Source: Petrolisthes cinctipes (taxonomy: Eukaryota; Arthropoda; Malacostraca; Decapoda; Porcellanidae). From it: 64,000 nucleotides of DNA. The notes below the pieces were generated by a model. It did not search any database. It was not told where the DNA came from and saw nothing but the letters and a program-made list of their open reading frames with translations. Shown piece by piece: positions 1 through 11,172 of this stretch. A program made the translations under genes and the position numbers. The stretch is taken from assembly GCA_033782935.1 (NCBI GenBank), contig JAWQEG010000506.1:1662501-1726500 (forward strand), read 5' to 3'. Position 1 is the stretch's first letter; the number at the start of each line of letters is the position of its first letter.

Positions 1-2323
1 CAGATGCAGTGCTTCAAATTTCCCCAAATCTGATTGCTAAAATTCCCAAAATTGGACACAAATTTGGCTTATATTGATTTTTTATTTGCGTTATAGCTAA
101 ATAAATAGCATTTTCTTTACACTTGTATTTTGGGTAATAGTTTATGGGTATAGATAATTGAAAGATCTAATTATATTCACACTGAACACAATTTTAATCA
201 GAAAATTTATAGTATTAGAACAGTAAGGAAGCCCTTACGTTTCTACCCGGGTGAACAGACTCCAGAATACATGGTACAGTTCATTGGTAATACAAGGGAA
301 TGCAGTACATGTAAGTATACGGGAGGCCAGCCTGTTGTGTAGCGTCGTAGAGAGTCCATAGTTGCAGTCGAGCGTCTGTAGTTGTGTAGAGCAGGGCACC
401 ATGTGTGATCGAAGCAGGAACACGTGTGTAGGCAGGTGTGTGACGGCAGCGAAGGCAGGGCTGGTCCTTTCTGTACTGGAGCTAGCAGGGTAGTCTGTCG
501 TGTGGCCTTTTTATTCAGATGGCTATGGCCCTGGATGTAGCGTCATCACGTGACCCAGCACGTCAGCAGGTGTGCTACACCCGGATGATTCATACCTGGG
601 ACAAGGAGTGGAGTCTGGCAGCCGGAGTCCCCAGAGAGACAGCCAGTCAGATGGCTGGTATTCCGAGGGGAGATTAAGCCGCGACAGGAAAGGGATTAGT
701 TTACCCACCAGACCGTGGGATGACTCAAGAATGATAGAGGTGCAGGCCTACCGAGGAGTGAACAAAGGACTAAGGAGTGGTGCACAAGCACATGGCGCCA
801 CTACAGTATAATAATGAAAACATAGTTCATAATTAATGTACATAATGAAAAAAAAGAACATCATATTCAAAACTATTTATAACTCTAAACTAAAAATGTT
901 GCATTGGTTTGCAAACTTAAGCCTGTATCACTCTGAGAATCATACATATTAGAGGTCATACGTCCAATAAGGGTGTTATTTACTGTGAAACTAAAACAAA
1001 AATGACAACCGTATATCCACAGTGTGGGTTTGATAACACCGATTACTTATTTCTCGTGCAGGACCCAGCCAGCAGAACCTCACAGGTTCACACCGTCACA
1101 CTTCCACTCTCTTATCGCTTGTCCGTTTCCTACTAGTGGGTAGGTTTTCATCTTAAAATTATCATATTTCCATACATAAATCCCTTAAAGTTATTATGTA
1201 TCACATTATTTAGTTTCAGACTTTGAAAAATTACTAAACTAAGAAAAAGATGCTTGCTCACAATGAAAATATCTCAGTTTTGTAGTAAATTCGAAGTCGT
1301 ATTTGAAAATTCCCCAACATTACCCCTGAATTCCCCATTTCCCCATCAACATCATGATTTACCTAAATCTAGGGAAATTTCCCCCAATCTGGCAGCATTG
1401 CCAGTGGAAGACATCCTATCACCATGTTTCTGAGCTGCTTGTCCTTGATCCACTCGTCGGCAACTGTATCTGTTCACCTAGCAGTAAGTTGGTACCCGGC
1501 TGTAAGAGCAAGGATTGCAACGTTGTAGGGTGAGGAAAGATATGTTGATATTGTAAATACTAGGGACAGTGTTACTACCGGGGTGAACAAACTCGTACAC
1601 ACGGTAACAATTTATTTGGCAAGTACAGGTTGTTGATATAGCAAGCACCTTGTAGTTAGTCAGCCCGCCTGCCGTGGAGCATCGTGTAGAGAGAGAGGTA
1701 GCTGGTGTAGAGAGGCACGTGGTGTCGTGATGTAGGCAGGTAGCATGTAGGCACGGCAGAGCAGGGAGAGGAGATCCTTCCAGGTCGAGAGCAGGCGGGT
1801 AAGTCGCGGGAGCCAGCACAGGTAGAACAGGTGAAGTCGTAGATGCGTGTCGCAGACAGGTGAGATAGAAAATGCTTCAAGGTGCTTGGTATCACTACAA
1901 TGTAACAAGACTGACTGCCTTAATAACCAACACTATAAGTCGATATTGATAATGCCCGAAATCTTCTCTGTGTATTCCTTAAGGTTTGAACCGTCAGTTT
2001 CGACTCGCATTTTCTAAACTCATGCCAGTTCTAGTGTGGGTTGGGTACTGGAGGGTTGTAGCCATGGGAGTGGTGTGGTGTTGTACGGTAGCAAGTTGGC
2101 TTCGGGGGACTGTAAGCAGTAATGTTGTACTGCAGCATATATTTCGTTAACTATATTAATCTGTTACATAACAAACATGATATTGTTAGACCACAACATT
2201 GTGGTGGTTAGGAAAGTCCTTTGTTGTCAGTATACTATGCACTCAAACGACGTCACAAGACTACTGTAATACTATCCAACTAATTATCAACGCCTACTCA
2301 ACTATCCATGGTCAGAAGCATAG
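1..2323. other. no gene recognised; AT-rich intergenic DNA
   Basis: No conserved protein domain, RNA gene or intact element was recognised on either strand. Short open frames here have no family resemblance that I can see. Two places, near 246-262 and 1577-1592, share a motif close to ACCGGGGTGAACAAACTC followed by C/T-rich sequence on the minus strand. A similar motif recurs near 23795, so these may be remnants of one dispersed repeat, possibly LTR-derived. That classification is a guess. Confidence 0.4.
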
Positions 2324-2410
2324 GTACAGCCATGGCTGATAGTCGTGGACCAGGGTTAGTGGAAGACTCAGCCTCTGCCAGAAGTTTTCTGTGAGTTCGA
2401 ACAAGTTGAT
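2324..2410. repeat. relic of a foldback MITE
   Basis: The stretch GTACAGCCATGGCTGATAG followed by GGACCAGGGT matches one arm of the hairpin element at 52909-53124. The similarity continues, more weakly, through GAGTTCGAACAAGTTGA. Only one arm is present, so this is a degraded half-copy. Confidence 0.55.
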
Positions 2411-2845
2411 TCCCTCCACCTCCTCCACCACCCCAGCCTTTCACACTCACCCAACCCCTACACCATCGCAGTCACGCACTGGTTTCGAATCGCTTCGTTT
2501 CGTTTTGAAAGGCCTTATACATGATAGCGAGTGTCAGCCTTATGCACCAGCTGGCGGCTCTCCAGGCTATTTGGTCCCTTAACTTAAGGTTGTTTTGCAG
2601 GACCGTCACCCATTTCAATTTAAGTCTGCTTCTTAATTACAACTCTAACCTCAACATTCATATGTATGCTACCTTTTCAGCCTCTCCACATGCCCAAACC
2701 ATTTTAACCTGTCTCTACGCATTACTTCGCTCTCTCACTAAGAGGAACACTGCACATCCATCTTGTCATTTTCATCTCCGTTCGCACAAGCCTCCTCATC
2801 CTCCCAGGTTTCGCTATCATACAGCAACATGCTTCTCACACAGAA

Positions 2846-3184
<339 letters not shown>

Positions 3185-3876
3185 TCACCTCACCCCCTCC
3201 TTTCTTTTATACTCCAGGGCTATACTGGCTGAGTATCTACACCACTTCATAAACCCTTCTCTATAATTATGAAATTTTTTTGTACAAATGTAAGCTGCTT
3301 CCAATGCTTTCCTCATTTTCTTATCCAAACTACTATGAATGATTGATGAACCCTGGGTAAATTATTACATTCTTCAATATGCAGTACAAATGAATTAGCT
3401 GTGTTGTGCTTCATTACGTCACCTTTATGTTCATATAATCTTTTCTTTATACCTCTCCCTTTTTCTCCTATATACATCTTGTCACACCCATTACATGGTA
3501 TACTATATATCACGCTGTTATTATTGACACGCTTGTTCTTGTTTGCCTGGGTTGGTTCGCCGATTCTCTTTCCAAATGATGTTGCAATTTTTAAGCCAAC
3601 CTTGTTCATATATCTATCTAATATCGAGCCAATATTAGAATTAGGTACACATACAAATCTTTTCTAATTTTTCTCGCTGTTATTAGTTTCATCTTTCTTT
3701 CGTTCGATTATTTTAAGTGCTTTGTTTTTTAATTTAATTAGCAAACCTACAGGGTATTTCAATATCTTAAATGCCTCTATTATATACTTAATTTCATCGT
3801 CCTAGCTGTCATTACTACATATCCTGTAAGCTCTTAGAAAAAATCCTATCACCACTCCAGACTTAATCCTAGCATT
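3185..3876 (-). pseudogene. PLE1 part 2: linker and GIY-YIG endonuclease of a Penelope-like element (broken)
   Basis: This is the C-terminal half of a Penelope-like retroelement protein. The reading frame continues directly from the reverse-transcriptase part at 9535-10380, which was displaced by insertion of A1. The endonuclease core is visible at 3313-3609: VIYSIPCNGCDKMYIG, followed by a Lys/Arg-rich helix and a His/Cys-containing tail typical of the PLE version of GIY-YIG. Two in-frame stop codons lie in the linker, one after ...RICSNDS and one before KRFVCVPNSN. A frameshift near 3322 moves the last segment (RKALEAAYICTKKFHNYREG) into another frame that ends near 3185. In intact PLEs this domain nicks the target for priming. 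The copy is dead. Confidence 0.85.
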
Positions 3877-4153
3877 CAGTCTCGCTCCAGAACAGGTGGA
3901 GTGTGGACGTACTCGTGGCGCTCTGCTTCCATTCTCGTTTGTGTTGTTGTTTTGGAGTTCTTGTTTGTGTTTTTTGTGTTGTTTGTGAGTTCTTGTTTGT
4001 GTGTTGCTGTTTCTGTGGTGTTGCTGGTGTTATTTGTCTGTTGTGGTTCTGTGTATAGTTTTGTTGTGATTGTCTGTGTGTGTGTCCCTGGCTGATTGAG
4101 TGTTTAGTTGTTTGTGTTGTTGTTTCCTTTCCATCTAGGCCTTGCCTGGCCTG
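3877..4153 (+). promoter_or_regulatory. 5' leader of A1 (probable internal promoter region)
   Basis: This untranslated leader begins CAGTCTCGC, like the CAGT starts of many I/Jockey-type elements. It is very rich in TGTT/TTGTGT. The leader of A2 (52600-52890, minus strand) aligns along its length, including TGGCGCTCTGC near the start and TCTAGGCCTTGCCTGGCCTGA at the end. Full-length non-LTR elements of this kind normally carry an internal pol II promoter here. No specific promoter motif was identified. Confidence 0.5.
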
Positions 4154-5629
4154 ATGGAGAGTGCGGATTCCTGCTTGGAGGCCGACTTGGCAATGTCGGA
4201 GGAAGACGAGTCTCCAATTGAGGATCACTGGCCTGAGCTGCCTTCTCGCAACCCTCCCCCCCTCTCCTCGGTCACCAAGCAGCTCAGGTTGCAGCCGTCC
4301 ACCTCCTCAACCTCTACCAAGCGACCTGTTGATGCCTCGTCCGACTCCTCGCAGGATTCCGATGGTGTGGACTGTTTACCTCCAGCTGCCAAGACTGCCA
4401 AGAGTGCTTCAGCTGTGCACGACGTACCTTCTCTGCCTCACCCTGGTGTTTCTTCTTTGTATACCAACTCCTTGCCCTCGTCCAACCTTCCTGCTTTTGC
4501 CCCGAGAGATGCCTATGTCAAACTCTCCTTCTCTGGAAACCCATCTACAGACACAAAGCTGCGTTGGTTGTCTGATGTCAACAGGGCCTTCCAGTTGCAG
4601 CGTGAACTGGCTGAAGTCAAGATGGCTGCTGTCACCTCCCGGTTTGTCTACATCTCTAGGAAGCGTCAGGACATCATTGATAGAGTGAAGGCTGGTGAAT
4701 TTTTATCTCTGCCTCTCATTCTTGAAGACTCACCTGAGAGGCCTCGTAAGTTCCCCAGCTACATCCTCACCCGTTTTCCTATTGATGTTGACCCGAAACT
4801 TTCCAAAGGATACCCTGGTGTGTACTTTGCCCGTCGTTTTTTCCAAGATGGTTCCCCCATTAGCCGTATTATTGTTGTCTGGAGTCAACCTGATCCACCT
4901 CCAAATGAGATTTCCTTTGATTTCCTCCCTTGTCTTCCACCGTGTGAGGTGAGGAAACTTCATAATGACCAGCCTTGGTGCTACAGGTGCTGGGGAGTTG
5001 GGCATATCTCCCGGTACTGTTCTGCCAGGCCGAAGTATGCATGGTGTGCAGCCGACCATGATTCCAAGACGTGTCCTGTCAGGGGTGAACCATCACGTCC
5101 TGCTGCCTCCACCTCTGAGCCTTCACCTCCTGAAGATACGTCTCGATGGAAGTGTCCACGATGCCTTCAGCCAGGGGTTAACGTGTGGCATGGATGTACT
5201 CGACGTAAGGTCCAGGCTCGTGTCTCTACTATTGCTCCGCCTCCACCACCACCACCACCACCACCACCACCTCCCCAGTCTGCTCCTCCTACCAACCCTG
5301 CCTCACCTCCAGACCTGGCCCTCCGCAAGTCTGTTGCTACCCTCATGGCACGATGTACGGCTCTTGAAAACCGCTTTTCTGCCCTTGAAGCCAGGATTGA
5401 TGGGCTGGTTGCCGCTCAGGCTGCCAATGACTCCAAACTCTCCACCTTGGTCGAGGCTCAGCAGGCCATCATCTCAACTGTCACTACCCTTACCGAAAAG
5501 ATGGATACTGTTGCATCTCGCCTTGAAAAGCTTTTCGAGTCAGTCCCTTCTCCTGGTCCATCTTCTTCTCCAGGTCGCTCATCTGCCCCCACTCACCGGA
5601 CTTCTACCTCCAAATACAGAGTTCGCTAG
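4154..5629 (+). CDS. A1 ORF1: Gag-like RNA-binding protein with zinc knuckles and coiled coil
   Basis: This 491-residue protein, read from the ATG at 4154, is the nucleic-acid chaperone or RNP component of the element. The N-terminus is acidic, then Ser/Pro-rich. A conserved folded region (about residues 115-270) precedes a CX2CX4HX4C knuckle, CYRCWGVGHISRYC. The second knuckle reads YAWCAADHDSKTC, so its first Cys is Tyr; copy A2 has CAWC. A third Cys/His cluster follows (CPRCLQPGVNVWHGC). Next come a 14-residue proline run and a C-terminal heptad-rich region of about 75 residues (LENRFSALEARIDGLV), a probable coiled coil for multimerisation. The stop TAG at 5627-5629 lies within the ORF2 frame. 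An upstream in-frame TTG at 4142 gives no reason to prefer it over the ATG. Confidence 0.9.
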   Translation: MESADSCLEADLAMSEEDESPIEDHWPELPSRNPPPLSSVTKQLRLQPSTSSTSTKRPVDASSDSSQDSDGVDCLPPAAKTAKSASAVHDVPSLPHPGVSSLYTNSLPSSNLPAFAPRDAYVKLSFSGNPSTDTKLRWLSDVNRAFQLQRELAEVKMAAVTSRFVYISRKRQDIIDRVKAGEFLSLPLILEDSPERPRKFPSYILTRFPIDVDPKLSKGYPGVYFARRFFQDGSPISRIIVVWSQPDPPPNEISFDFLPCLPPCEVRKLHNDQPWCYRCWGVGHISRYCSARPKYAWCAADHDSKTCPVRGEPSRPAASTSEPSPPEDTSRWKCPRCLQPGVNVWHGCTRRKVQARVSTIAPPPPPPPPPPPPPQSAPPTNPASPPDLALRKSVATLMARCTALENRFSALEARIDGLVAAQAANDSKLSTLVEAQQAIISTVTTLTEKMDTVASRLEKLFESVPSPGPSSSPGRSSAPTHRTSTSKYRVR

Positions 5630-8600
5630 TGATTGCCGGCTGGATGTCATCTCCTGGAATGTATGTGGTATCACCAGTTATGCTAAGCTCACTCAACTCA
5701 AGGCCTATGTTTTTCGTCATCATCCCAGTGTTATTTTTCTCCAGGAAGCATTTCCAGGACGGCCGCAAGCTCTTGGGCAAGCTCCTCCCCTCTCAGGTTA
5801 TGTGCCATATGTTCATCTGGTAAGGAATGGTCTCCTGACTTACATACATAGATCCTTGCCACATCGCCTTCTCCGTACCTCCACTGATCCTGACATGACC
5901 TTTCAGCTATTTGAGGTTCTACCTGGGAATGGAGTACTCCAACTATGTAATGTCTATTCTGCCCCAGCTAGACTCACTCTTGAGGCTCTTCCTTCTCCAA
6001 CAGTGCGTGGTATGGTGTATATGGGAGATTTTAATGCTCGGCATTCTGATTTAGGTGATGGTACTGGCTCTATTAATCGTAATGGTGTTCGTCTCCTTTC
6101 ATACATCCGCAAGCATCATCTGACACACTGGGACACTGGTGGTGCCACTCATTGCCGGGGAGGTACTCTGGATTACATCCTCTCGTCTGGCCTGATAGCA
6201 TCTCAGGTCCAGTGCTTCTCCGTGCCAGACTTATTCTCTGATCACATTGCTCTTCGGTTTCATTATTCTCTAACTGCTGGGTCAGGTGCTTCAGCCACTC
6301 GTTTGCGTATTGCTGTGCCCCCTAAATATTGCCCGACTTACATCTTATTTATGGCCCATGTATTCCCTACATTTGACATATCATCAGCTGAACAGTTGTA
6401 CTCTGATCTTGTATCTGCTACTCATAACTTTTATAGGCTATACGTCTCCCGGCCACACCTCCAGCATCGCCATACTGCCCACTCCTGGACGCTGGATGCA
6501 CGTATACAGGAGGCAAAGGAGGAGGCTGAACGTGATGGCCTATTGTTTCAAGCCAACCCAACCCCTGACCTACTCCATCGTTACCAGATGTCTAGGGACG
6601 CTTTAGTTGCCCTGCAGGATTGTGCTCACACTGAGTCTTGGCAGCGGTTCACGGACAGCATCAACCAGCAAACAAGTGTGGCTTCTATGTGGCACCTCAT
6701 CCGTCGGGTTGTTAAAAAGACACCGGCCACTGCTCGTCATCACACTCCTGCCGATTATGCCAAACAACTTGTCGATGCCTGGTCAGAACAATCTACCCCA
6801 GCCAGTCTACCCATCCACATACAAGATGCACTCGCTTCCCGTGCTGCTGTCCATCGGCTACGTCTAATGTCTGCTCTGTTACAAGATGATGACGATGATG
6901 CAGAGGAGATAGCTGAGGAGGAGTTGCGCCGTGCTCTCATTCGGGGTAGAGCTTCTTCCCCTGGTGATGATGGTATTACTTATGCTGTGCTGCGCCTACT
7001 TCAACAAGTTCCTGGGAACCCTCTACTTAGACTGTACAATCTTTGTCTTCGTGACGGTTGTGTACCACGAGCCTGGACCAGCAGCACAATAATACCCATC
7101 CCTAAGCCCGGCACTGCGAAGTTCAGGCCTATTTCCCTTACTTCCTGTTTCTGTAAGGTTATGGAGAGAATCTTACTCAATCGTCTCATGTACAGACTGC
7201 AGGATCGCCTCTCTCCATGGCTGTTTGGTTTCCTTCCCCAGCGGAGCACACATCACTGCCTAGTCGAGCTGTACTCTCGCCTTTCCAGGGACAGTGTGGT
7301 GGCCTTCATTGACCTTCGAAGTGCCTTCGATGTTGCTAATAGAGACGTCATTTTGGATCAACTGGTTGACTTTGGGATAAAGGGTAATCTACTACGGTGG
7401 ATTCGGGGCTACCTGAGTAACAGGACCTCCCGTGTGTTTTTCAGTGGTGCACTCAGTCCTTTGCGCAGTTTTCATCTTGGTACGCCTCAAGGTGGTGTTC
7501 TCAGCCCATTGTTATTTAATATTCTGATGCATCGGTTGCTCACTTCTCTCCCTGATATTCCTGGAACTACAATTACGTGCTATGCTGATGATATCTGTGT
7601 TCATTCTACCTCACCAAGGGATCTCCAGCGGTTTCTTGACTCCTTCTCTGTGTCCTCCTCTCACTGTGGCATTATTGTCTCCCCAGATAAGAGCAGAATA
7701 TTCACCTGCCGCCTTCCTCAAGCTCAGCCAGTGTTCACCATTGGAGGGACTGTCATTCCTATGTGTTCCCAGTACTGCTACCTGGGTGCGCCAGTCAATA
7801 TTTGGCCGATTGTCCCTGCCAGACCTCAAGACCATCCCATTGTCCAGGACTTATTGGGTCGTCTCCAGCGCCGACTTACACCACTTCAATGGCTATCTAA
7901 CAACTCCTCGGGCATCTCCATCCCAGTAGCCAGGACCATCTATATTGCTTTTATCCGTTCAGTTGTTGATTACCTTTCCCCTGCTCTGATTCAACTTCCT
8001 AGGGCTACTCTGGAAACTTTAGAAAAATTTCAAAATAGAGCAATGAGAATTATTCTCGGCTGTCCAATGTCGACCAGGATAGTGAACATGCAGCGTGAGT
8101 TGCGTCTTCCCCCATTAGTGGAGAGAATTTATTCTAATGTTACTTGCTTCACTGTCAAGTGCCTCCATTTCCCACATCTTTCACCCCATTACTCTCAGTT
8201 AGTCAGGACTTCTCTTAGACCAAACTACCCGGTCCCTCCCATACTACCTGCTGGACGTACTCTTATAAGGTCTGTTTCCTCTGTGCTCCGTGGTCTTAAT
8301 ATAGATATAATGGTTGCAGACGTCCCCCCAGGGCCCCCTCCATGGATGCTACCAACACCTGATGTGAGCTTTACACCTACTTCCAAGTCGGAGCTGCCTT
8401 CTCTACAGCAGCAGTTGGCTCTGGAACACATAGAAACAGTGACTTCCTCCATCACAGATCCATACTGCCTCTACACTGATGGCTCTTTGCAGGTGGATGG
8501 TGCAGCAGGTTGTGCTGTTTTCTCGCCTGACCTGGAGTCACCTCCAGGGGGCTGGGTTGGCCGTCGTCTCTGTAACCACTCTAGCTCAACATTGTGTGAA

Positions 8601-9311
8601 CTGTATGCCATTCTGGATGCTGTTAGTGTTGTTTGTCAACGTGGAGTGAATGCTGCCATTTTTTGTGACTCCAAACCTGCCCTTCATTCCCTCTCTAGTG
8701 TTCAGCCCACACACTCTACTGTTATTCAGCAGATTTTATCGTTTTTGGCCTTATTGCGTCACCGTAACTTGACTGTCAAATTTTTATGGGTGCCATCCCA
8801 TGTAGGTTTACGTCACAATGGTACAGTTGACAGACTCGCAAAGGAAGCCTGCCATCTGCCTCCTCGTGGTGCTGGACGTCCTCTCTCCCTGACATGTTAT
8901 CTCTCTAAAGTCCGCTCCGCCGCTCTCCTCCCTGTACGGCGACGCAGGGATGCAGAGAGGCCCTTCAGCATCTCCATCACCCATTACGAGTCTGTCTGCC
9001 ATCACAAATATTCCTACCGTCGTCGAGGCCTCATGGTTCGGAGGCACAATGTAGTCTCTGCTCGTTTGAGGCTTGGCTACCGGCCTCCGTGGCAGGTTGC
9101 TGGGATGCAGGGTGAGCCTCCCTTCACTGAGTGTCGCTTGTGTCGAGCGCCTCGTGCTAACACTATAGAGCACTATTGCCTAGCCTGCCCCACTGTTCGA
9201 CACTTGCTGCCCCAGGGCCTGCCACTTGATGTGGTTTGTCGACACCTGCTGAACCATCAGGTTCTGGAGGAACTTCTGGTGCGCCACCCTCGTTTTGGTG
9301 GATTTAAGTAG
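4965..9311 (+). CDS. A1 ORF2: APE endonuclease / reverse transcriptase / RNase H polyprotein
   Basis: The open frame starts with an ATG at 4965, but the conserved protein begins near 5628 (SDCRLDVISWNVCG), right at the ORF1 stop. The 221 codons before that overlap ORF1 in the +1 frame and may not be translated. Domains, numbered from 4965, run in this order. The APE-type endonuclease covers about 222-440, with FLQEAF, MGDFNARHSDLG and the terminal SDH triad. The reverse transcriptase covers about 690-960, with FIDLRSAFDVAN, GTPQGGVLSP and catalytic YADD at 873-876. RNase H starts near 1168, with YTDGS, ELYAI, FCDSK and a C-terminal Asp in NGTVDRLAKE. A C-terminal Cys/His motif follows (CRLCRAPRANTIEHYCLAC). 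The protein performs target-primed reverse transcription. No stop or frameshift is seen over 1,448 codons. Confidence 0.93.
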   Translation: MTSLGATGAGELGISPGTVLPGRSMHGVQPTMIPRRVLSGVNHHVLLPPPLSLHLLKIRLDGSVHDAFSQGLTCGMDVLDVRSRLVSLLLLRLHHHHHHHHHLPSLLLLPTLPHLQTWPSASLLLPSWHDVRLLKTAFLPLKPGLMGWLPLRLPMTPNSPPWSRLSRPSSQLSLPLPKRWILLHLALKSFSSQSLLLVHLLLQVAHLPPLTGLLPPNTEFASDCRLDVISWNVCGITSYAKLTQLKAYVFRHHPSVIFLQEAFPGRPQALGQAPPLSGYVPYVHLVRNGLLTYIHRSLPHRLLRTSTDPDMTFQLFEVLPGNGVLQLCNVYSAPARLTLEALPSPTVRGMVYMGDFNARHSDLGDGTGSINRNGVRLLSYIRKHHLTHWDTGGATHCRGGTLDYILSSGLIASQVQCFSVPDLFSDHIALRFHYSLTAGSGASATRLRIAVPPKYCPTYILFMAHVFPTFDISSAEQLYSDLVSATHNFYRLYVSRPHLQHRHTAHSWTLDARIQEAKEEAERDGLLFQANPTPDLLHRYQMSRDALVALQDCAHTESWQRFTDSINQQTSVASMWHLIRRVVKKTPATARHHTPADYAKQLVDAWSEQSTPASLPIHIQDALASRAAVHRLRLMSALLQDDDDDAEEIAEEELRRALIRGRASSPGDDGITYAVLRLLQQVPGNPLLRLYNLCLRDGCVPRAWTSSTIIPIPKPGTAKFRPISLTSCFCKVMERILLNRLMYRLQDRLSPWLFGFLPQRSTHHCLVELYSRLSRDSVVAFIDLRSAFDVANRDVILDQLVDFGIKGNLLRWIRGYLSNRTSRVFFSGALSPLRSFHLGTPQGGVLSPLLFNILMHRLLTSLPDIPGTTITCYADDICVHSTSPRDLQRFLDSFSVSSSHCGIIVSPDKSRIFTCRLPQAQPVFTIGGTVIPMCSQYCYLGAPVNIWPIVPARPQDHPIVQDLLGRLQRRLTPLQWLSNNSSGISIPVARTIYIAFIRSVVDYLSPALIQLPRATLETLEKFQNRAMRIILGCPMSTRIVNMQRELRLPPLVERIYSNVTCFTVKCLHFPHLSPHYSQLVRTSLRPNYPVPPILPAGRTLIRSVSSVLRGLNIDIMVADVPPGPPPWMLPTPDVSFTPTSKSELPSLQQQLALEHIETVTSSITDPYCLYTDGSLQVDGAAGCAVFSPDLESPPGGWVGRRLCNHSSSTLCELYAILDAVSVVCQRGVNAAIFCDSKPALHSLSSVQPTHSTVIQQILSFLALLRHRNLTVKFLWVPSHVGLRHNGTVDRLAKEACHLPPRGAGRPLSLTCYLSKVRSAALLPVRRRRDAERPFSISITHYESVCHHKYSYRRRGLMVRRHNVVSARLRLGYRPPWQVAGMQGEPPFTECRLCRAPRANTIEHYCLACPTVRHLLPQGLPLDVVCRHLLNHQVLEELLVRHPRFGGFK

Positions 9312-9487
9312 GTCATGATATAAATATTTGTCTGTATGCTTGTGCTTCATTCTGTTATGTTTTCGTGATGTGAGTGTGTGTGCGCATGTGTGTGTGCTTG
9401 TGTGTGTATGTGGTCATTGGGTTCTCGTGAGTCCCGCTTACCCTTGTGTACTGTTGTCTGCCTATTGACTGACGCTACGGCGCAATG

Positions 9488-9522
<35 letters not shown>
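9312..9522 (+). other. 3' UTR and poly(A) tail of A1
   Basis: A short (GT)n-rich 3' UTR ends CGCTACGGCGCAATGAATT followed by about 31 A. The same 3' terminus, CGCTACGGC(A/G)CAAT, is found next to the oligo(T) of the minus-strand copy A2, so it defines the 3' end of the family. Confidence 0.85.
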
Positions 9523-9526
<4 letters not shown>

Positions 9527-9534
9527 TAGCATTG

Positions 9535-11172
<1,638 letters not shown>

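Larger units (their letters stand above)
3877..9522 (+). mobile_element. A1: full-length RNase-H-bearing non-LTR retrotransposon (I-superfamily-like)
   Basis: This is a complete element: a 5' leader starting CAGTCTCGC, ORF1, ORF2, a 3' UTR and a poly(A) tail of about 31 nt (9492-9522). It is bounded by a 12-bp target-site duplication, AATCCTAGCATT, at 3865-3876 and 9523-9534. It sits inside the coding frame of PLE1, in the opposite orientation. Both ORFs are free of stops, the duplication is perfect and the tail is long, so the insertion is probably young and the source lineage was recently active. A second, decayed copy (A2) lies at 47768-52890 on the minus strand. ORF2 has APE endonuclease, RT and RNase H in the order seen in the I superfamily; the exact clade is not certain. 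Confidence 0.93.

Noticed and set aside
235..811. Small frames on both strands near the left end
   Set aside because: Low-complexity composition and no family similarity seen; two overlap on opposite strands.
8225..8455. Antisense open frames within A1, A2, B5 and C1
   Set aside because: Shadows of the coding strand with no motif of their own.
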